64,000 bases of DNA from Balanoglossus misakiensis (taxonomy: Eukaryota; Hemichordata): contig CM082579.2 in the NCBI GenBank assembly GCA_040954595.2, positions 13,950,001-14,014,000 on the forward strand, given 5' to 3'. Each line of letters opens with the position of its first letter. Positions within the stretch are counted from its first letter, which is position 1. This document shows positions 12,332 to 23,445 of this stretch, piece after piece. The notes below the pieces were generated by a model that saw only the letters and a program-made list of their open reading frames with translations, searched no databases and was not told the origin of the DNA. The position numbers were made by a program, and so were the translations under genes.

Positions 12332-13222
12332 GGTAAGTTCTTATCAGCTATTTTCGGATTGCATGTGATGCGAGTTTCGTTCGGTACGTGCGATCGATAG
12401 TATGGCATGCAGAGGACGGCCTAAGTATAATCTCATTCTGGGTCATAGCAGTGGTGTTTTCTGGCAATTTTTGTCTGACATTTTGCGGGCAATTTTCTGA
12501 TCGACACGGAAAAAGAGCCCGTAAAAAGGAAAAGTACAATTAGCCAGAAAACACCACAGCTGCAGCTATGGACCCACGCCACGCACAGTCTGACTTGGGC
12601 GGGAAAAACTTGTTTGTAGCATTTTCCTGTGCAACTAGGCCATATGTTAATTACTTGTTTGTTAAGTCTTGTAACACTCCTTTGTCTCAATTTATTGTGT
12701 AGCACACTGTTTCCAGTCTCCTTGTATTAACAAAGTGCAGGTGCAGGTGGTGTTTACAATGTGAGATTTGAACACTGCCAGGTTGGGGGTTGAAACCAAA
12801 GGGTCCCATTATTTTGGGAGAAGTGGTTCAACAACATTGTCAAGAAATGTGCATTTTTATGAGTGACAAATATAGATGATTGCCTTTCCATCAAAATTCA
12901 AAACTACAAAGTTATTGTTTATTAACATCAAGCAGAAAATTGAAAGTCTCAGCCACAGCTACAAGATTGGTTGTGGCCACAGCCTGAACACAGACATACA
13001 AATGCCACGCATTTGGTACTAAATTTTGGTAGCAAATGACAAGGAAAGAACATCTGATTTGGAAGTAAATTATACAATATATTTACTCTGCATCAGAAGT
13101 CACAAAAATCTCCATGTCATTAGAAAAATATGCCATATTTCTGAATGTACGTGTAGTGTACAAAATATGTCCACACTGAGTAATCAAATTGCATGCACAT
13201 ACAGCTGGAAATACTTCACCTC

Positions 13223-13583
13223 TCAGTTATAATCAATATTCCAGCGTTTCAAAAAATGTGTTGCCATTTTTGTTTGTTTGTACAATTTCAATATACGTTT
13301 ATTTCTCTTGTAATCTTCCAAATTTGGTGCACAACCCCAATGATTTATGCAATATTCTTGTTCCCACTCTTTGATTGACAGCTTGGCTATGCTGTATGAT
13401 TTCATCAGCTTTGTTCCTACTTTCACCTTAGCTTCTATATATTCATTTATTAACTTCTTATCATTGGGAAGGGCCTTCAAAGAATTTCGTGATTTATCAA
13501 ATTATTCGACTTCTTTTGTCTCTCCAAGGACAAATATCAGACTGTCCATCGTGGTTGAAGAAGTATCACTAACTTTACTCTGA
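13223..13583 (-). pseudogene. Lysine-rich ORF fragment, unidentified
   Basis: The minus strand reads a charged C-terminal-like segment (KLINEYIEAKVKVGTKLMKS, later CAPNLEDYKRNKRILKLYK) ending in a stop at 13223. Upstream in the same frame is TMDSLIFVLGETKEV, separated by an in-frame TAA near 13501. It may be a decayed exon of a transposon-derived gene. I do not recognise the family. Confidence 0.3.
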
Positions 13584-13782
13584 GATTGATGACTCTTCAT
13601 GTGTGGCTGTTATCTTTGCTGTTGATTTGGCAACTTCTTTGATACTTGACTTGCCTGAATGCAAACAAGAAAACAACATTAAGGTTTAACAGCAATAATA
13701 ATGAGTTTTTCTTAAAGTGATTTCCTTTTGGGCCACTTAAACTGAGCTGGGGTTCCACAAGGTCAACATGAAATATTGAACA

Positions 13783-14212
13783 CCTATTGCCTGGCCATGA
13801 GGGCCATAGCGGCCGTTTATTACACCCGAGGGGCTGTGAGTTACCAGAATCATATGCGGCCGAGGGAAATAGCATATAATTCTGGTAACTCACAGTCACG
13901 AGGGGGTAAAAACGGCTGCTATGGCCCGAATATAGGCCAGGCTATAGGTGTTTTATAATAAACCTCATGCTAACAGCTGGGAAAATCTTGCAATTTTTTC
14001 TTGAGGCTGGCAGACGACATCTTCAGTGGTGGCCATTGTGTCAGACGACGCGACGCTGATTGACGTGACCGAGTCTGCGCACTCACGCGGGTCACGTGAC
14101 CGGTTTATATTTTTTCTGCTATTTCCCTAGCGGTTCATAGTCGATTCTATTTTCCTATCACGTGACGGATTCTGGCGAATCACGGCACAGTATTAGCATG
14201 AGGTATATTATA
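13783..14212. repeat. Hairpin element H2
   Basis: Arms at about 13783-13862 and 13876-13955 form a near-perfect palindrome (CACCTATTGCCTGGCC outermost, TGAGTTACCAGAAT near the loop). Next comes an inverted repeat, AAACCTCATGCTAA at 13961 against TTAGCATGAGGTATA at 14193, enclosing TGATTGACGTGACC, GGTCACGTGACCGG and ATCACGTGACGG. It has the same layout as H1. Confidence 0.7.
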
Positions 14213-14454
14213 AATGTACATATATGTGGGTGTGTCATGTTTCATATCTTTTCCCGCTCACACACATTTATCTTTCCTTTCTAAAATAAAATTGAAATGA
14301 CTATCTCCTGCACTGTGACATAACTATGTGCTTGGAATGTGGGCTTGCAGATTTATTTGGGGATGGTGGGGGGGGGGGGAGGAAATAAGAATGAGTGGAA
14401 CCTTGAAATGAACAATCCCATACATGGTAACTTCACTATAGTAATAGTTACGTC

Positions 14455-14817
14455 CTTGAGTGCAGCAATTTACCATACCATTGACTTCCATCCTTTCTGC
14501 TTTAACTGTCTCCTCAGTGTGCTCTGTTTCCAAATCACAGTCTGTCATGTTGATGTCTTCCCCTGTACTATGCTGTGTCTGTCTTGTATCTTCTATTGGT
14601 ATACTGCAACGGGTCTCCTCAGCATTGCTACCATGTAATGTTATGTTCCTTTCAGGTACACTTGTCGGCTCGATGTCATTCATGTCCATGGTGATATCAG
14701 GGGCAAGTTTATCATCTTCTACTGAGAGGATGTGTTCATGGGAACCAGGATCAATCAACAAGTCATGGTCATCATCATCTACACCAATTGGATGCTCTGG
14801 AATTTCCTCGGATTCTA
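14455..14817 (-). CDS. Acidic exon candidate, unidentified
   Basis: An open minus-strand stretch bounded by an acceptor (CTTATAG) and possible donors (GTATGG or GTAAAT near 14478). It is rich in Asp, Glu, Thr and Ser (GVDDDDHDLLIDPGSHEH, TEHTEETVKAERMEV), the kind of acidic linker found in transposase and nuclear proteins. No domain is recognised. A G-run at 14369 lies just downstream. Confidence 0.35.
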
Positions 14818-14819
14818 TA

Positions 14820-15365
14820 AGGTAGTATAAAATATTGACATTTTTTGTAGTGCTTATATTATATAGTGTTATTTCAAAATGTATTACTGTTATAGACTAA
14901 TCATAATTCAAAAATAATTTCAAACGTTCATTTAACTAAGCCGTTCCAGCCAGTATTTATGTCACTCAATTTTGCTAAATCAGGCGAGAAGCAACACATT
15001 TCGCCCATTAGATATACTTTCATTGAATTCATGTGGTATTGAAAGTTGAACATGGCTGGGTATATATAGGTCAATTAATTTTGACAGGCTGAAGTGAAAG
15101 AAATTCATATTTTTGAAAGTAATGTTTCCCCCAAAATTATATGCATACAGATGAAGTCACGTATTTGGTTTGACTGTGATGTAATATGCTCTTACGTCTG
15201 CTATCATCTTGAAAGCCTGTGACAGTGAGGCTACCACTTCTTTCACCATTGCTGTCATAGAGCTTTATCTTGTGGATTGGTAAAGCAATTGCTTCACTTC
15301 TTACTCTGTCCACACAATCTTACCAACACCTGTTGATATCACATTGTACCTTTTGCAGAGATTAT
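14820..15365. other. Non-coding flank of the gypsy element
   Basis: AT-rich sequence without a supported gene. It ends with the 5-bp ATTAT that is repeated after the far LTR. Confidence 0.5.
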
Positions 15366-15509
15366 TGTGTTGTATTGGGACTCCGTACGCCATGAAGTCT
15401 AGTCAACAGAGTGCCAAAACGAGGCAACTCACTTTATTACCATAAGTCAACATAGAGGGCAGTATTACAGATAGTAATGTACAAGGCATTCAAAGTAACA
15501 TACATTACA
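15366..15509 (-). repeat. 3' LTR of the gypsy element
   Basis: 144 bp, plus-strand start TGTGTTGTATTGGGACTCC and end CATACATTACA. Differs from the other LTR at one base in the first 20 (GGGAC against GGAAC). Confidence 0.9.
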
Positions 15510-15526
15510 CGCCCCTTTTTTACAAA
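15510..15526 (-). promoter_or_regulatory. Polypurine tract
   Basis: Minus strand AAAAAAGGGGCG directly before the 3' LTR, the expected primer for plus-strand DNA synthesis. Confidence 0.75.
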
Positions 15527-16103
15527 TGGGTGACCGGTAATACAAGTGTGAACAATTCAGGATGTTTGACAATGTGAAGACATTTTTCTTATAACTCGGG
15601 AAAGCACCAAAAAAGTTCAGAACAATAATACAAAGAAGTGGTATCTCAAATACAATGCAAGTCAATTCTTTATAACACAGAAAACTACAAATCTAATTGA
15701 ACTTTTCCTTTTGATACTCGGCCATAACGAGTAGTGACATCCGGTCGGATTTTCATGTTTGAGCTTTGTGTGGGCAGTAGTGTTGGGTGGGGTGGTATGT
15801 GGTGTGTCGGAAAATGTGGATTCAGAAAGACGGTTGGAAACTGGTACAGGTTTGGAACAAGATTCCTGTAGATATTCATCAATATCAGGTAAATCTGGTG
15901 GTGGTGGGTTTTCAGATGTTGGGTACATATGTCTGCGATTTCTTTTGTACACCTTTCCAGACTGACTTTCAACTAACACAGATCTGGGCTGTGGAAGTGA
16001 TTCCTTTACAACACCATATTCCCATTTAGCATGTGGGTTACGAAATCTGACTGGCTGACCTGGGACAGGCTGTGCAATATTATGACGTGCTGTTCTGTCA
16101 TAA

Positions 16104-17143
16104 GGGAGCATTCGTTTTTTACAGGGAGGGGGGGGCCGGTGGAATTTGAGTCGCCGACTAAATGTAAAAGGCAACCCCCCCTGGAAATTACTTTTCTAAA
16201 ATGTGACCCCCCCCCCAAAAAAAAAAAGTTTATCCACCGGATTAAACTTATCAAACTTTGTCAGATATTGGTGTATGTTCGACATACCACATAATCAACC
16301 ATGAAACCTAGTTCCTTGATTTCCAAGTAGTGCATTGTCTGCCTGATCTTGTTTCGTGAAAGAGTTCATTTTCAATGTCGCCGCTATCACTTTCTGAGTC
16401 ACTTTCCGCTGAATCACCTATTTCACCTATCACTACATGTTCATCTTCTGGTTCACTGTCCTCGTCCAAGTCATCCTCTTCATCCTCCTGCTCATCCTCC
16501 TCTTTGTCCCTCTCATGGTTTACTCTGAGACTTTCCAGAGTTGTTTGACACAGTTTCCGGCCAATGTGCGCTTCAACTATTTTCAGTTTGTCTTTTTTCA
16601 GCATCTTTTTCTCTGTTGTCAATTTATGTCTGTTCATGTACATGTCTACTGAACATTGTTTTTATTTTTTAAGTATTTGTATTCTGTGTTGGGAGACATT
16701 GTAAACCGAGAATTGAAGGGGGTGGGTTTGGGAGGGGGTGTCCCCCTCCCACGACGTAAGAAAATTTTATAAAATACAGAGCTGAAAGTGCATTTTAATG
16801 AACCCAGCAAAAGCAAATAAACGTCGCCGCTCAAAGTTATCATGGGGTGGGGGCAAGTCCCCTGACCTGGGACACTAGATAAACCAGTCAATGATTGAAA
16901 GGTGTTGATGAATGGAGGGGGTGGGTGTGGGAAAATTTTGTAAAATAAAGGACGCGAAACTGCATTTTTGTGGACTCAAAATAAATATTTAGCCGTCAAA
17001 GTTTTCAAGTCCCCCCTTTCAGTCCCTATATAATAATCCCTTGATTATAAAATTTGTCCCCCCCTAAAAACTGCTTTGTAAAAGTAAACCCCCCCCCCTG
17101 ATTTCCACCGGCCCCCCCCTCCCTGTAAAAAACGAATGCTCCC
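16104..17143. mobile_element. 1.04-kb PIF/Harbinger-like non-autonomous element
   Basis: Terminal inverted repeats of about 41 bp begin GGGAGCATTCGTTTTTTACA on both ends. TAA flanks both sides (16101-16103, 17144-17146), a 3-bp duplication typical of PIF/Harbinger. G/C-rich runs (GGGGGGCCGGTGGAA) continue inside the repeats. It carries no transposase; an acidic ORF is described separately. Confidence 0.85.
16308..16643 (-). CDS. Acidic ORF within the 1.04-kb element
   Basis: 111 codons: a basic start (KKMLKKDKLKIVEAHIGRK), a long Glu/Asp stretch and a C-terminus HETRSGRQCTTWKS. It may be a captured or residual exon of the autonomous parent. It is too small to be a transposase and its composition favours many open frames, so expression is doubtful. 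Confidence 0.3.
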   Translation of the reverse strand: MYMNRHKLTTEKKMLKKDKLKIVEAHIGRKLCQTTLESLRVNHERDKEEDEQEDEEDDLDEDSEPEDEHVVIGEIGDSAESDSESDSGDIENELFHETRSGRQCTTWKSRN

Positions 17144-20100
17144 TAATAGTATTTCTGCTTGAGCTGTCTAGCTTTCAAGTGATTTGTCATGGGAGGGACT
17201 ATATGAGGTTTTGTCAAGTTTTCCGCTGTGGGAAGTTTGGACTTCAAGATTCTGCTCTTAAGCAATTGACTGGGTGATAAACCATTTGTTCCATCTAGGG
17301 GAGTATTGCGAAACTCTAGCAATGAAACATAGGGGTCTTGACCACTTTTATATGCCTTTTTCATCAGACGTTTGACTGATTTTACAGCATTTTCAACTTG
17401 GCCATTGGATTGTGAATAACCTGGGCTGATCTTGATGTGGTTAAATTCCCAATCATGAGCAAATTTACGGTATTCACGATTGTCATAACATGGACCGTTA
17501 TCACTAATGACAGTATCAGGGATTCCTTCACGAGCAAATACAGATTTTGTTGCGGATATAACTGCATTCGCTGTTTTGTTTGGGAGCTTTATTACTTCTG
17601 GGAACTTTGAGTGATAATCAATAATGACCAAATAATCATCTGATCCTAATTCGAACAAATCAGTACCAACTTTGGACCATGGGGTAGTTGGTATCTCGTG
17701 GGGGATCATCGGTTCTCGAGAACGCTTGGGACGAAATTCCATACAGACTGAGCATTTAGATATCATGTCTTCAATCTCGTTGTTGATACATGGCCAAAAT
17801 AGTATTGAGCGGGCTCTTTGTTTTGTTTTTACAATTCCTTGATGGCTGGCGTGTAGTTTTTGCATGATTTCTGGACGCATACTTGCTGGAATAATGACTT
17901 GGTTGTTGCGGAACAATATTCCATGGGCATATGTTATTTCATGTCGATATGCATGATATGGTTTGACTTCATCAGAAACATACATTTTATTGTCGGGCCA
18001 TTTTGAGGTGGCTAGGTCAATGACCTTCAACAGCGTTGGGTCACACGCGGTTTCTTCACGTAATTTCTCTAACTTCTGATCTGATATGGGCATTTGATTG
18101 ATGATACTGAGAACTTCACGTTCTGCATCTGACTGTTGTGGAGCATCGATCGGGGCTCGACTCAGCGCATCGGGTATGAGCATTTCTTTACCGGGTTTAT
18201 ACACAATGTGTAGATCATATCTCAGAAGATTCATGCGCATGCGTTGTAAACGTGGACTCAGTTTATGCAGCGGTTTCTGAAATATACCGACAAGGGGTTT
18301 GTGATCGGTTTCGACAGTTGTTTTGTCTCCATATATATAATCATGAAACCGAGTACATGCAAAGAAAATTGCACTCATCTCCTTTTCGATTGTCGCGTAA
18401 TTTACTTCTGCATTATTCAGTCTGCGCGAGGCGTAAGCAACTGGGTGTGAATCTTGGCTTATCATAGCGCCAAAACCTTTGTCACTAGTATCAGTAGAAA
18501 TTGTGACGGGCTTTTTAGCATCGTAGAATTTCAGAACGGGAGCATTTGTAGCGACTTCAATCAATTTGTCAAACGCAGCATCATGTCTGGCTTCCCAGCT
18601 CCATTCTATTCCTTTTGCAAGAAGCTCACGTAATGGGGCTGTAAGTGCTGACAAATTTGGCACGAACTTTGCTAGATACACCATGATGCCGAGAAATGTC
18701 TGGAGCTCAGATTTGTTTTGCGGCTTGGACATTTCTGTGAGGGCTCGGATTCTTTCTGGACTTGGTTTCAGTCCTTCACTTGTCAGTAAGTGACCTGAGA
18801 ATTCGACTTCGTCAACAGCTATTTCACATTTGCTGCCATTGAGTTTCAATCCGGACTCGCGAACTTTGTCTAGGAATTGACAGAGGTTTTTGTCATGCTC
18901 GTCATCACAAGTAGCTTGTAGTAGCATATCGTCTACAATGACTTCAATACCTTCTAAATCACCAAATTCATCTATCATGGCTCTTTGCCAAATTTCGCTT
19001 GCAGAGCTAATACCAAATGGCATTCTCTTGAACATATATCTACCCCAGGGGGTGTTGAACGTGGTTAGCTTGGAACTCGCGTCGCTAAGTTTGAGTTGCC
19101 AATAACCTGACGTGGCGTCGAACTTGGAAGAATATTTGCGTCTGGCATTCGCGTTACGACGTCTTCTAACGTGGCGTTTGGAAAGTGCTCACGACGTATT
19201 GCTTTGTTTAATTCTTGTGGATCTAGGCATACGCGCACTTGGCCATTCTTTTTCATGACCACGGTGATTTGACTAACCCAATCGGTTGGCTCGGTGACGG
19301 GTTCAATTACATCAAGTAAAACCATACGATCTAATTCTGCTTTGACTTTGTCTCTCAATTTGTGAGGGATTTGTCTTGGTGGTAACTGAACTGGGGGTAC
19401 AGTGGGGTCAATTTGTATGTCATACTCACAGTTGTTCAGACAACCAAGGCCTTCGAATAAATCCTTGTTTTTGTCAAGTAACCTTTGGGCTTGTTTAGTA
19501 CGCTTTGAGTGTGATTTTTCTGAAGCAGTTGAAATATTGCCATTCTGTTTGGGGACAGGACCACAGGTTTGTACATGAAATACCCTTTTCAAAAGATTCA
19601 AACTTTCACATGTTTCACGACCAAGGATGGGTACAACATTACCTGTAACAACTTGAAATGTGATGGGGATGGGCTTACTCTGTGTGATTTTGCCATTCAC
19701 ACCTTGTGTATTTACTTTCACTTTGAGCTGGACTTGGCCAATGGGCTTAATCACATGATTGCTGTATGATTTCAAAGTGATTTGTGAACGCTTCAAATGA
19801 GTGTGCTTAGGTACCAAAGATTTCAATACAGACACTGGAATAATATCAACTTGTGAACCACTATCTAGTTTGAAGGATACATTGGTGTCTCCAATGCGAC
19901 AACTTTGAGACCAGTCTTTTGATCTGCTATCAGTTTCAGTTTCAAGGGTTCTGACAGTTAGAGTGTCAATAGTGAACAGTGCGATGTCTTCATCACTGCT
20001 ATCTGCATGCGTAACTGCTTTCACTGCACGCTGGCTACGTGGGTGCTGGCTTGACCTGGCTCGTGACATCGACTGCTGGGCAGGATGTTGTGTTGTGGGG

Positions 20101-20924
20101 CTGGCACAACGGTTGTTGGTACGCTGGGCAGTACCTCTACACTTACTTGCAAAGTGGTTTGGTTTTCCGCATTTCCGGCATGTTTTGCCATATGCTGGGC
20201 ATTTTCTAGAATCGTGTTCATAGGGACAGTTCGGACACTGCCTGTTCGGAGATTGCCTATTCCCCGCGGGAGGTCGACGCGTAAACTTCTGGTGGGACTT
20301 ACCACGTGACTGTTTACCGCCTGCACGCTTGACGTCGTGTACATCAACTGGACTATCGTTATCGATGAAAGAGAGTGATCTCATCTGATCTGCGGATAGT
20401 TCTGCTGCTTTGCAGGTGTTGACTGCATTCTGCAGTGTGAGGTCGTCAGTTCGTAGAAGTCTTTCTCGGACTTTCTCATCTCTGATTCCACACACTATGC
20501 GATCACGAAGAAATTCATCCGCCAAATCTTGGGGTAAACTGCAGTCTTTGAGCAACGTGCGTAATGACGTCAAATAGTCCGTGAACGACTCGTTGATTTT
20601 CAGTTGTCTTGAGTTGAATAAATAACAGTTTACGGTTATGTTTTTTCTTGGCTCACAATAACCGGCGAACTTTTCGATGACTGGATCGATTTTGTGTTCA
20701 TCTCTGGGATCAGCGAACTCGAACGTGTCGAAGACTTGCCGCGCAGCGGTACCAGCTACATGTAGAAATGTGGCGACTTGTACGGCCTCTTCTTTTTTGT
20801 CCAGTTCTGCTGCCGTGGCGAACGTTTCCCAACTGCGACGAAACTCCTTCCAGTTTTGCGCAACGTTACCATCTAGGCTTAGATGTGCTGGAGGTTTCAG
20901 TTGAATGTTGGATTGAGCCATTTT

Positions 20925-20942
20925 CCTCAACTTCTGACACCA
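20925..20942 (-). other. Primer binding site (tRNA-Leu type)
   Basis: Minus strand TGGTGTCAGAAGTTGAGG starts directly after the 5' LTR. Its first 13 bases are complementary to a tRNA-Leu 3' end with CCA, as I recall that tRNA. Confidence 0.7.
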
Positions 20943-21086
20943 TGTGTTGTATTGGAACTCCGTACGCCATGAAGTCTAGTCAACAGAGTGCCAAAACGAG
21001 GCAACTCACTTTATTACCATAAGTCAACATAGAGGGCAGTATTACAGATAGTAATGTACAAGGCATTCAAAGTAACATACATTACA
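20943..21086 (-). repeat. 5' LTR of the gypsy element
   Basis: 144 bp, TGTGTTGTATTGGAACTCC to CATACATTACA on the plus strand; partner of 15366-15509. It should hold the promoter. Confidence 0.9.
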
Positions 21087-21267
21087 ATTATGACCGGAAA
21101 TGATGCAGATGAGGTCCTGGTTCCTATAGAAATAAACAGGTAAGGAGATTGATCAAACATTCTTTATATAACAGTTTACACACAACACCAATGGCTAATG
21201 TAAGTACTATAATCTTGGACAATTTTTACAATAGAATTTTCCAAAATAAATAAGGATTTGCAAGCTG

Positions 21268-21617
21268 TTAAAGGGACAAAGTCTCTCTCTCTCGCTGCCC
21301 TTTTCCCATTAATATTATGTTTCATTCAAGACACTGTTTATGTTAATGTACATGTGGATATATACTGAATGAACATTCAACCACACACACCTTCCATCCC
21401 GCTTGTAGACACGAGAGTGAAAAACCTTGCCAAAATGAACAATCGGTCTCTACCATTTATTCATTTTGGGCGAGTTTTTACTCTCATATACAAGCATGGT
21501 GGAACTTGTGTGTGGTTGAACGTTCATTCACTACATATACACATGTACATTAACATAAATGGTGTTTTGTATCAAACACAAAAAGAAAAAGGGCAGCGAG
21601 TGAGAGACCTTTTTAGA
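21268..21617. mobile_element. Kolobok-like MITE (copy 2)
   Basis: Starts TTAAAGGGACAAAGTCTCTC and ends with an altered GGGCAGCGAGTGAGAGACC. The inner halves are imperfectly inverted (ACATGTGGATATATAC against TATATACACATGTACAT), so it folds back. TTAA at the left end fits a TTAA-target family. Confidence 0.65.
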
Positions 21618-21848
21618 AAGCCATAAAACATGTGGGATATCCGAGAATAGTTCTATTATTTGTAAAAATGGAGGTTGCTCGTCACAAAAAATAACAGAAC
21701 CTGCTTGACAGAAAAGTTCCATGAAAAAGACAGGGCATGTATAGATGTAATTTTTGATGCTTTGATACTATATTTTAGATTAGTTTTTCCTGTCCCAAAA
21801 CACCATGCAATCTGTTGTATTATGTCTGCATATAATCAACAGTAATTG

Positions 21849-23445
21849 TTATTGAAAAGAAATAAAAGTGTGAGTTAAAATATTTGGGACTAAATTGCAC
21901 TGCAGATACCTTGAAATCATCCTGGGTATCAGAGTTAAAAACTCTATTGCTCCCTCATGTCTCTGCCACAATGCACCTTCTCCTGGCAGCAAGAAATCTG
22001 CAATCCTTTCATAGTGGCTTTGCAGTAGTGTTGGTCGTCGCAGTATTTCGTCCTCAGGGATTACTGTATTCTGACGTTTTGGGAGCTGCTTTTCAATTTT
22101 GCTAATTTCAGATTCTATAATTTGTGATGGATCTCTTTCTTTTGTCATCTCTTCTTCTGCACCTAGACGTATCATGGCATTACCTATGATACCACCTGGA
22201 CGCTTGGAGGAAGTTGTTTTCGTCACTCTCCGTATTCGATTGAAAACTCGCTCCTGCTTTTCAGCATTTGTTGACCTCAGAGAAACCAATCTCAGTTGAT
22301 CAGGTAGATGGACGGTGATGTTATGGAAATACCGCCCGAACATCTTTCGTTTGGTAAGTTTCTTTGGCTTCTCAAATACCCTTTTGCACAATATTCCATG
22401 CAAAAATACAGTGTTATACAATCGCAGAATCAGTCGTGGGCATCTGTCATTGTCATGTTTATAAGCAGTTTCGCTTATTTCAGCAAGCGTGTCAATAAGC
22501 TGACCGTGCTCAGTATTTATGTTGTTCTCGTGAAGATACTGGGACACCAGAAGGATAGCTTTGCGTGCATCACATCCCCGAATTTCGTCTTTACCACCAT
22601 ATGTTGCCTGAATAAAGTTCTGTAACTTTACTGCTTCTTCTTTATCCTTGGTTTGTGCTGGAATTTCTTCTAACACATTGTGGATGTGTCCCTTCAGGTC
22701 ATGGAGTGGCTCTGATGGCAAAATTTCATATGCAGAGCAGTTTATTTCAGCAAGATGATATTCTGGAGTGAGATGGAGCAGTGCTGGTACTCTCTGCATA
22801 CCATGTAAAATTTCAGAGAGTTTAGATTGTAAGTCTGGCTTCTTTAATCCTTCAGTTTCTTCACCCCTAGCATCAAGCTCTCTCCTAAGGTCGGCCACTG
22901 TTAAGTTGGCAAATGGATGGGGAGTTTGCCGTGACTTTTCTCTCCATATTGGGCTGCCCTTGATTAACAAGTTACGTTTCTCATCTATTGACAGATATTT
23001 CAGATGGTAACATGCAGACAGATCATCATGTCTTCTTGACTCTATTCCACAGATGCACTGGTAGTGACCTCCTTTCTGGTGCTAATCCTCAAACTCCTGT
23101 GCCGGTCCATCGCCATGAAAAAATCGGTGGACATCTGTGTATTCCCTGGAACCTTCGTCGGATGTTATTGGTCCTGTTGCACATTTTAGATCTTCTACTC
23201 TGGTTTCAACATATGACAGCTGATCAACGTCATTGGAGTTGGATCGTCCCATTATATATAGATGTGGCTTCTCAACAAGCGAGTCAACGTTTACTTTTTT
23301 TCCGTGTTTCTCCAAGTACTCCTCATTTGCCGCGTCGTATATCCAGCTCACCATGAAGACAATGTGGGAATGGTTGCCTACAGTACTGTGGTCATGCCAT
23401 ATTTTGAAGTGCCGTGAGTGATGTAGTCTTTTTAATTTGCAGGAA
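21849..23445 (-). pseudogene. SAP-domain protein of a multicopy metazoan family, one stop
   Basis: An open minus-strand frame runs from about 23445 to 21849 with a single in-frame TAG at 23082-23084. Features in order: KIWHDHSTVGNHSHIVFMVS, PHLYIMGRSNSNDVDQLSYV, RFFHGDGPAQEFE, a Cys pair in GGHYQCICGIES, then a SAP-like motif NLTVADLRRELDARGEETEG and the block EPLHDLKGHIHNVLEEIP. I know this order from abundant uncharacterised proteins in cnidarians and other invertebrates that behave like transposon genes; the function is not established. A donor (CAAG then GTATCTGC) at about 21911 suggests that a further 3' exon is missing or unread. No terminal repeats were found, so it may be a fragment. 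Confidence 0.65.

Larger units (their letters stand above)
15662..20921 (-). pseudogene. gag-pol polyprotein of the gypsy element
   Basis: Starts at ATG 20921 (MAQSNIQLKPP). Order seen: gag domain; CCHC knuckle CRKCGKPNHFASKC; aspartic protease with LDSGSQVDIIP; reverse transcriptase with MPFGISSASEIWQ and VIVDD; RNase H with TISTDTSDKGFGAM; integrase with HHCC finger (HASHQG...CSVC) and the acids in VGTDLF, ISDNGP and NGQVENAVK; and a C-terminal part ending at 15662. Gag and pol lie in one frame. Two lesions: a one-base frame change near 19145, in a short A run between the protease and the RT core, and insertion of the 1.04-kb element at 16104-17143. Removing that insert with one TAA restores the frame exactly. 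Confidence 0.9.
15366..21086 (-). mobile_element. Complete Ty3/gypsy LTR retrotransposon
   Basis: Two LTRs of 144 bp (15366-15509 and 20943-21086), nearly identical and with TG...CA ends, enclose a gag-pol gene on the minus strand. The flanks are ATTAT at 15361-15365 and 21087-21091, a 5-bp target duplication. The primer binding site next to the 5' LTR (minus strand, from 20942) reads TGGTGTCAGAAGT, which fits the 3' end of a tRNA-Leu. A purine tract, AAAAAAGGGGCG, precedes the 3' LTR. Without the inserted 1.04-kb element the length is about 4.7 kb. The near identity of the LTRs implies fairly recent insertion. Confidence 0.93.
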
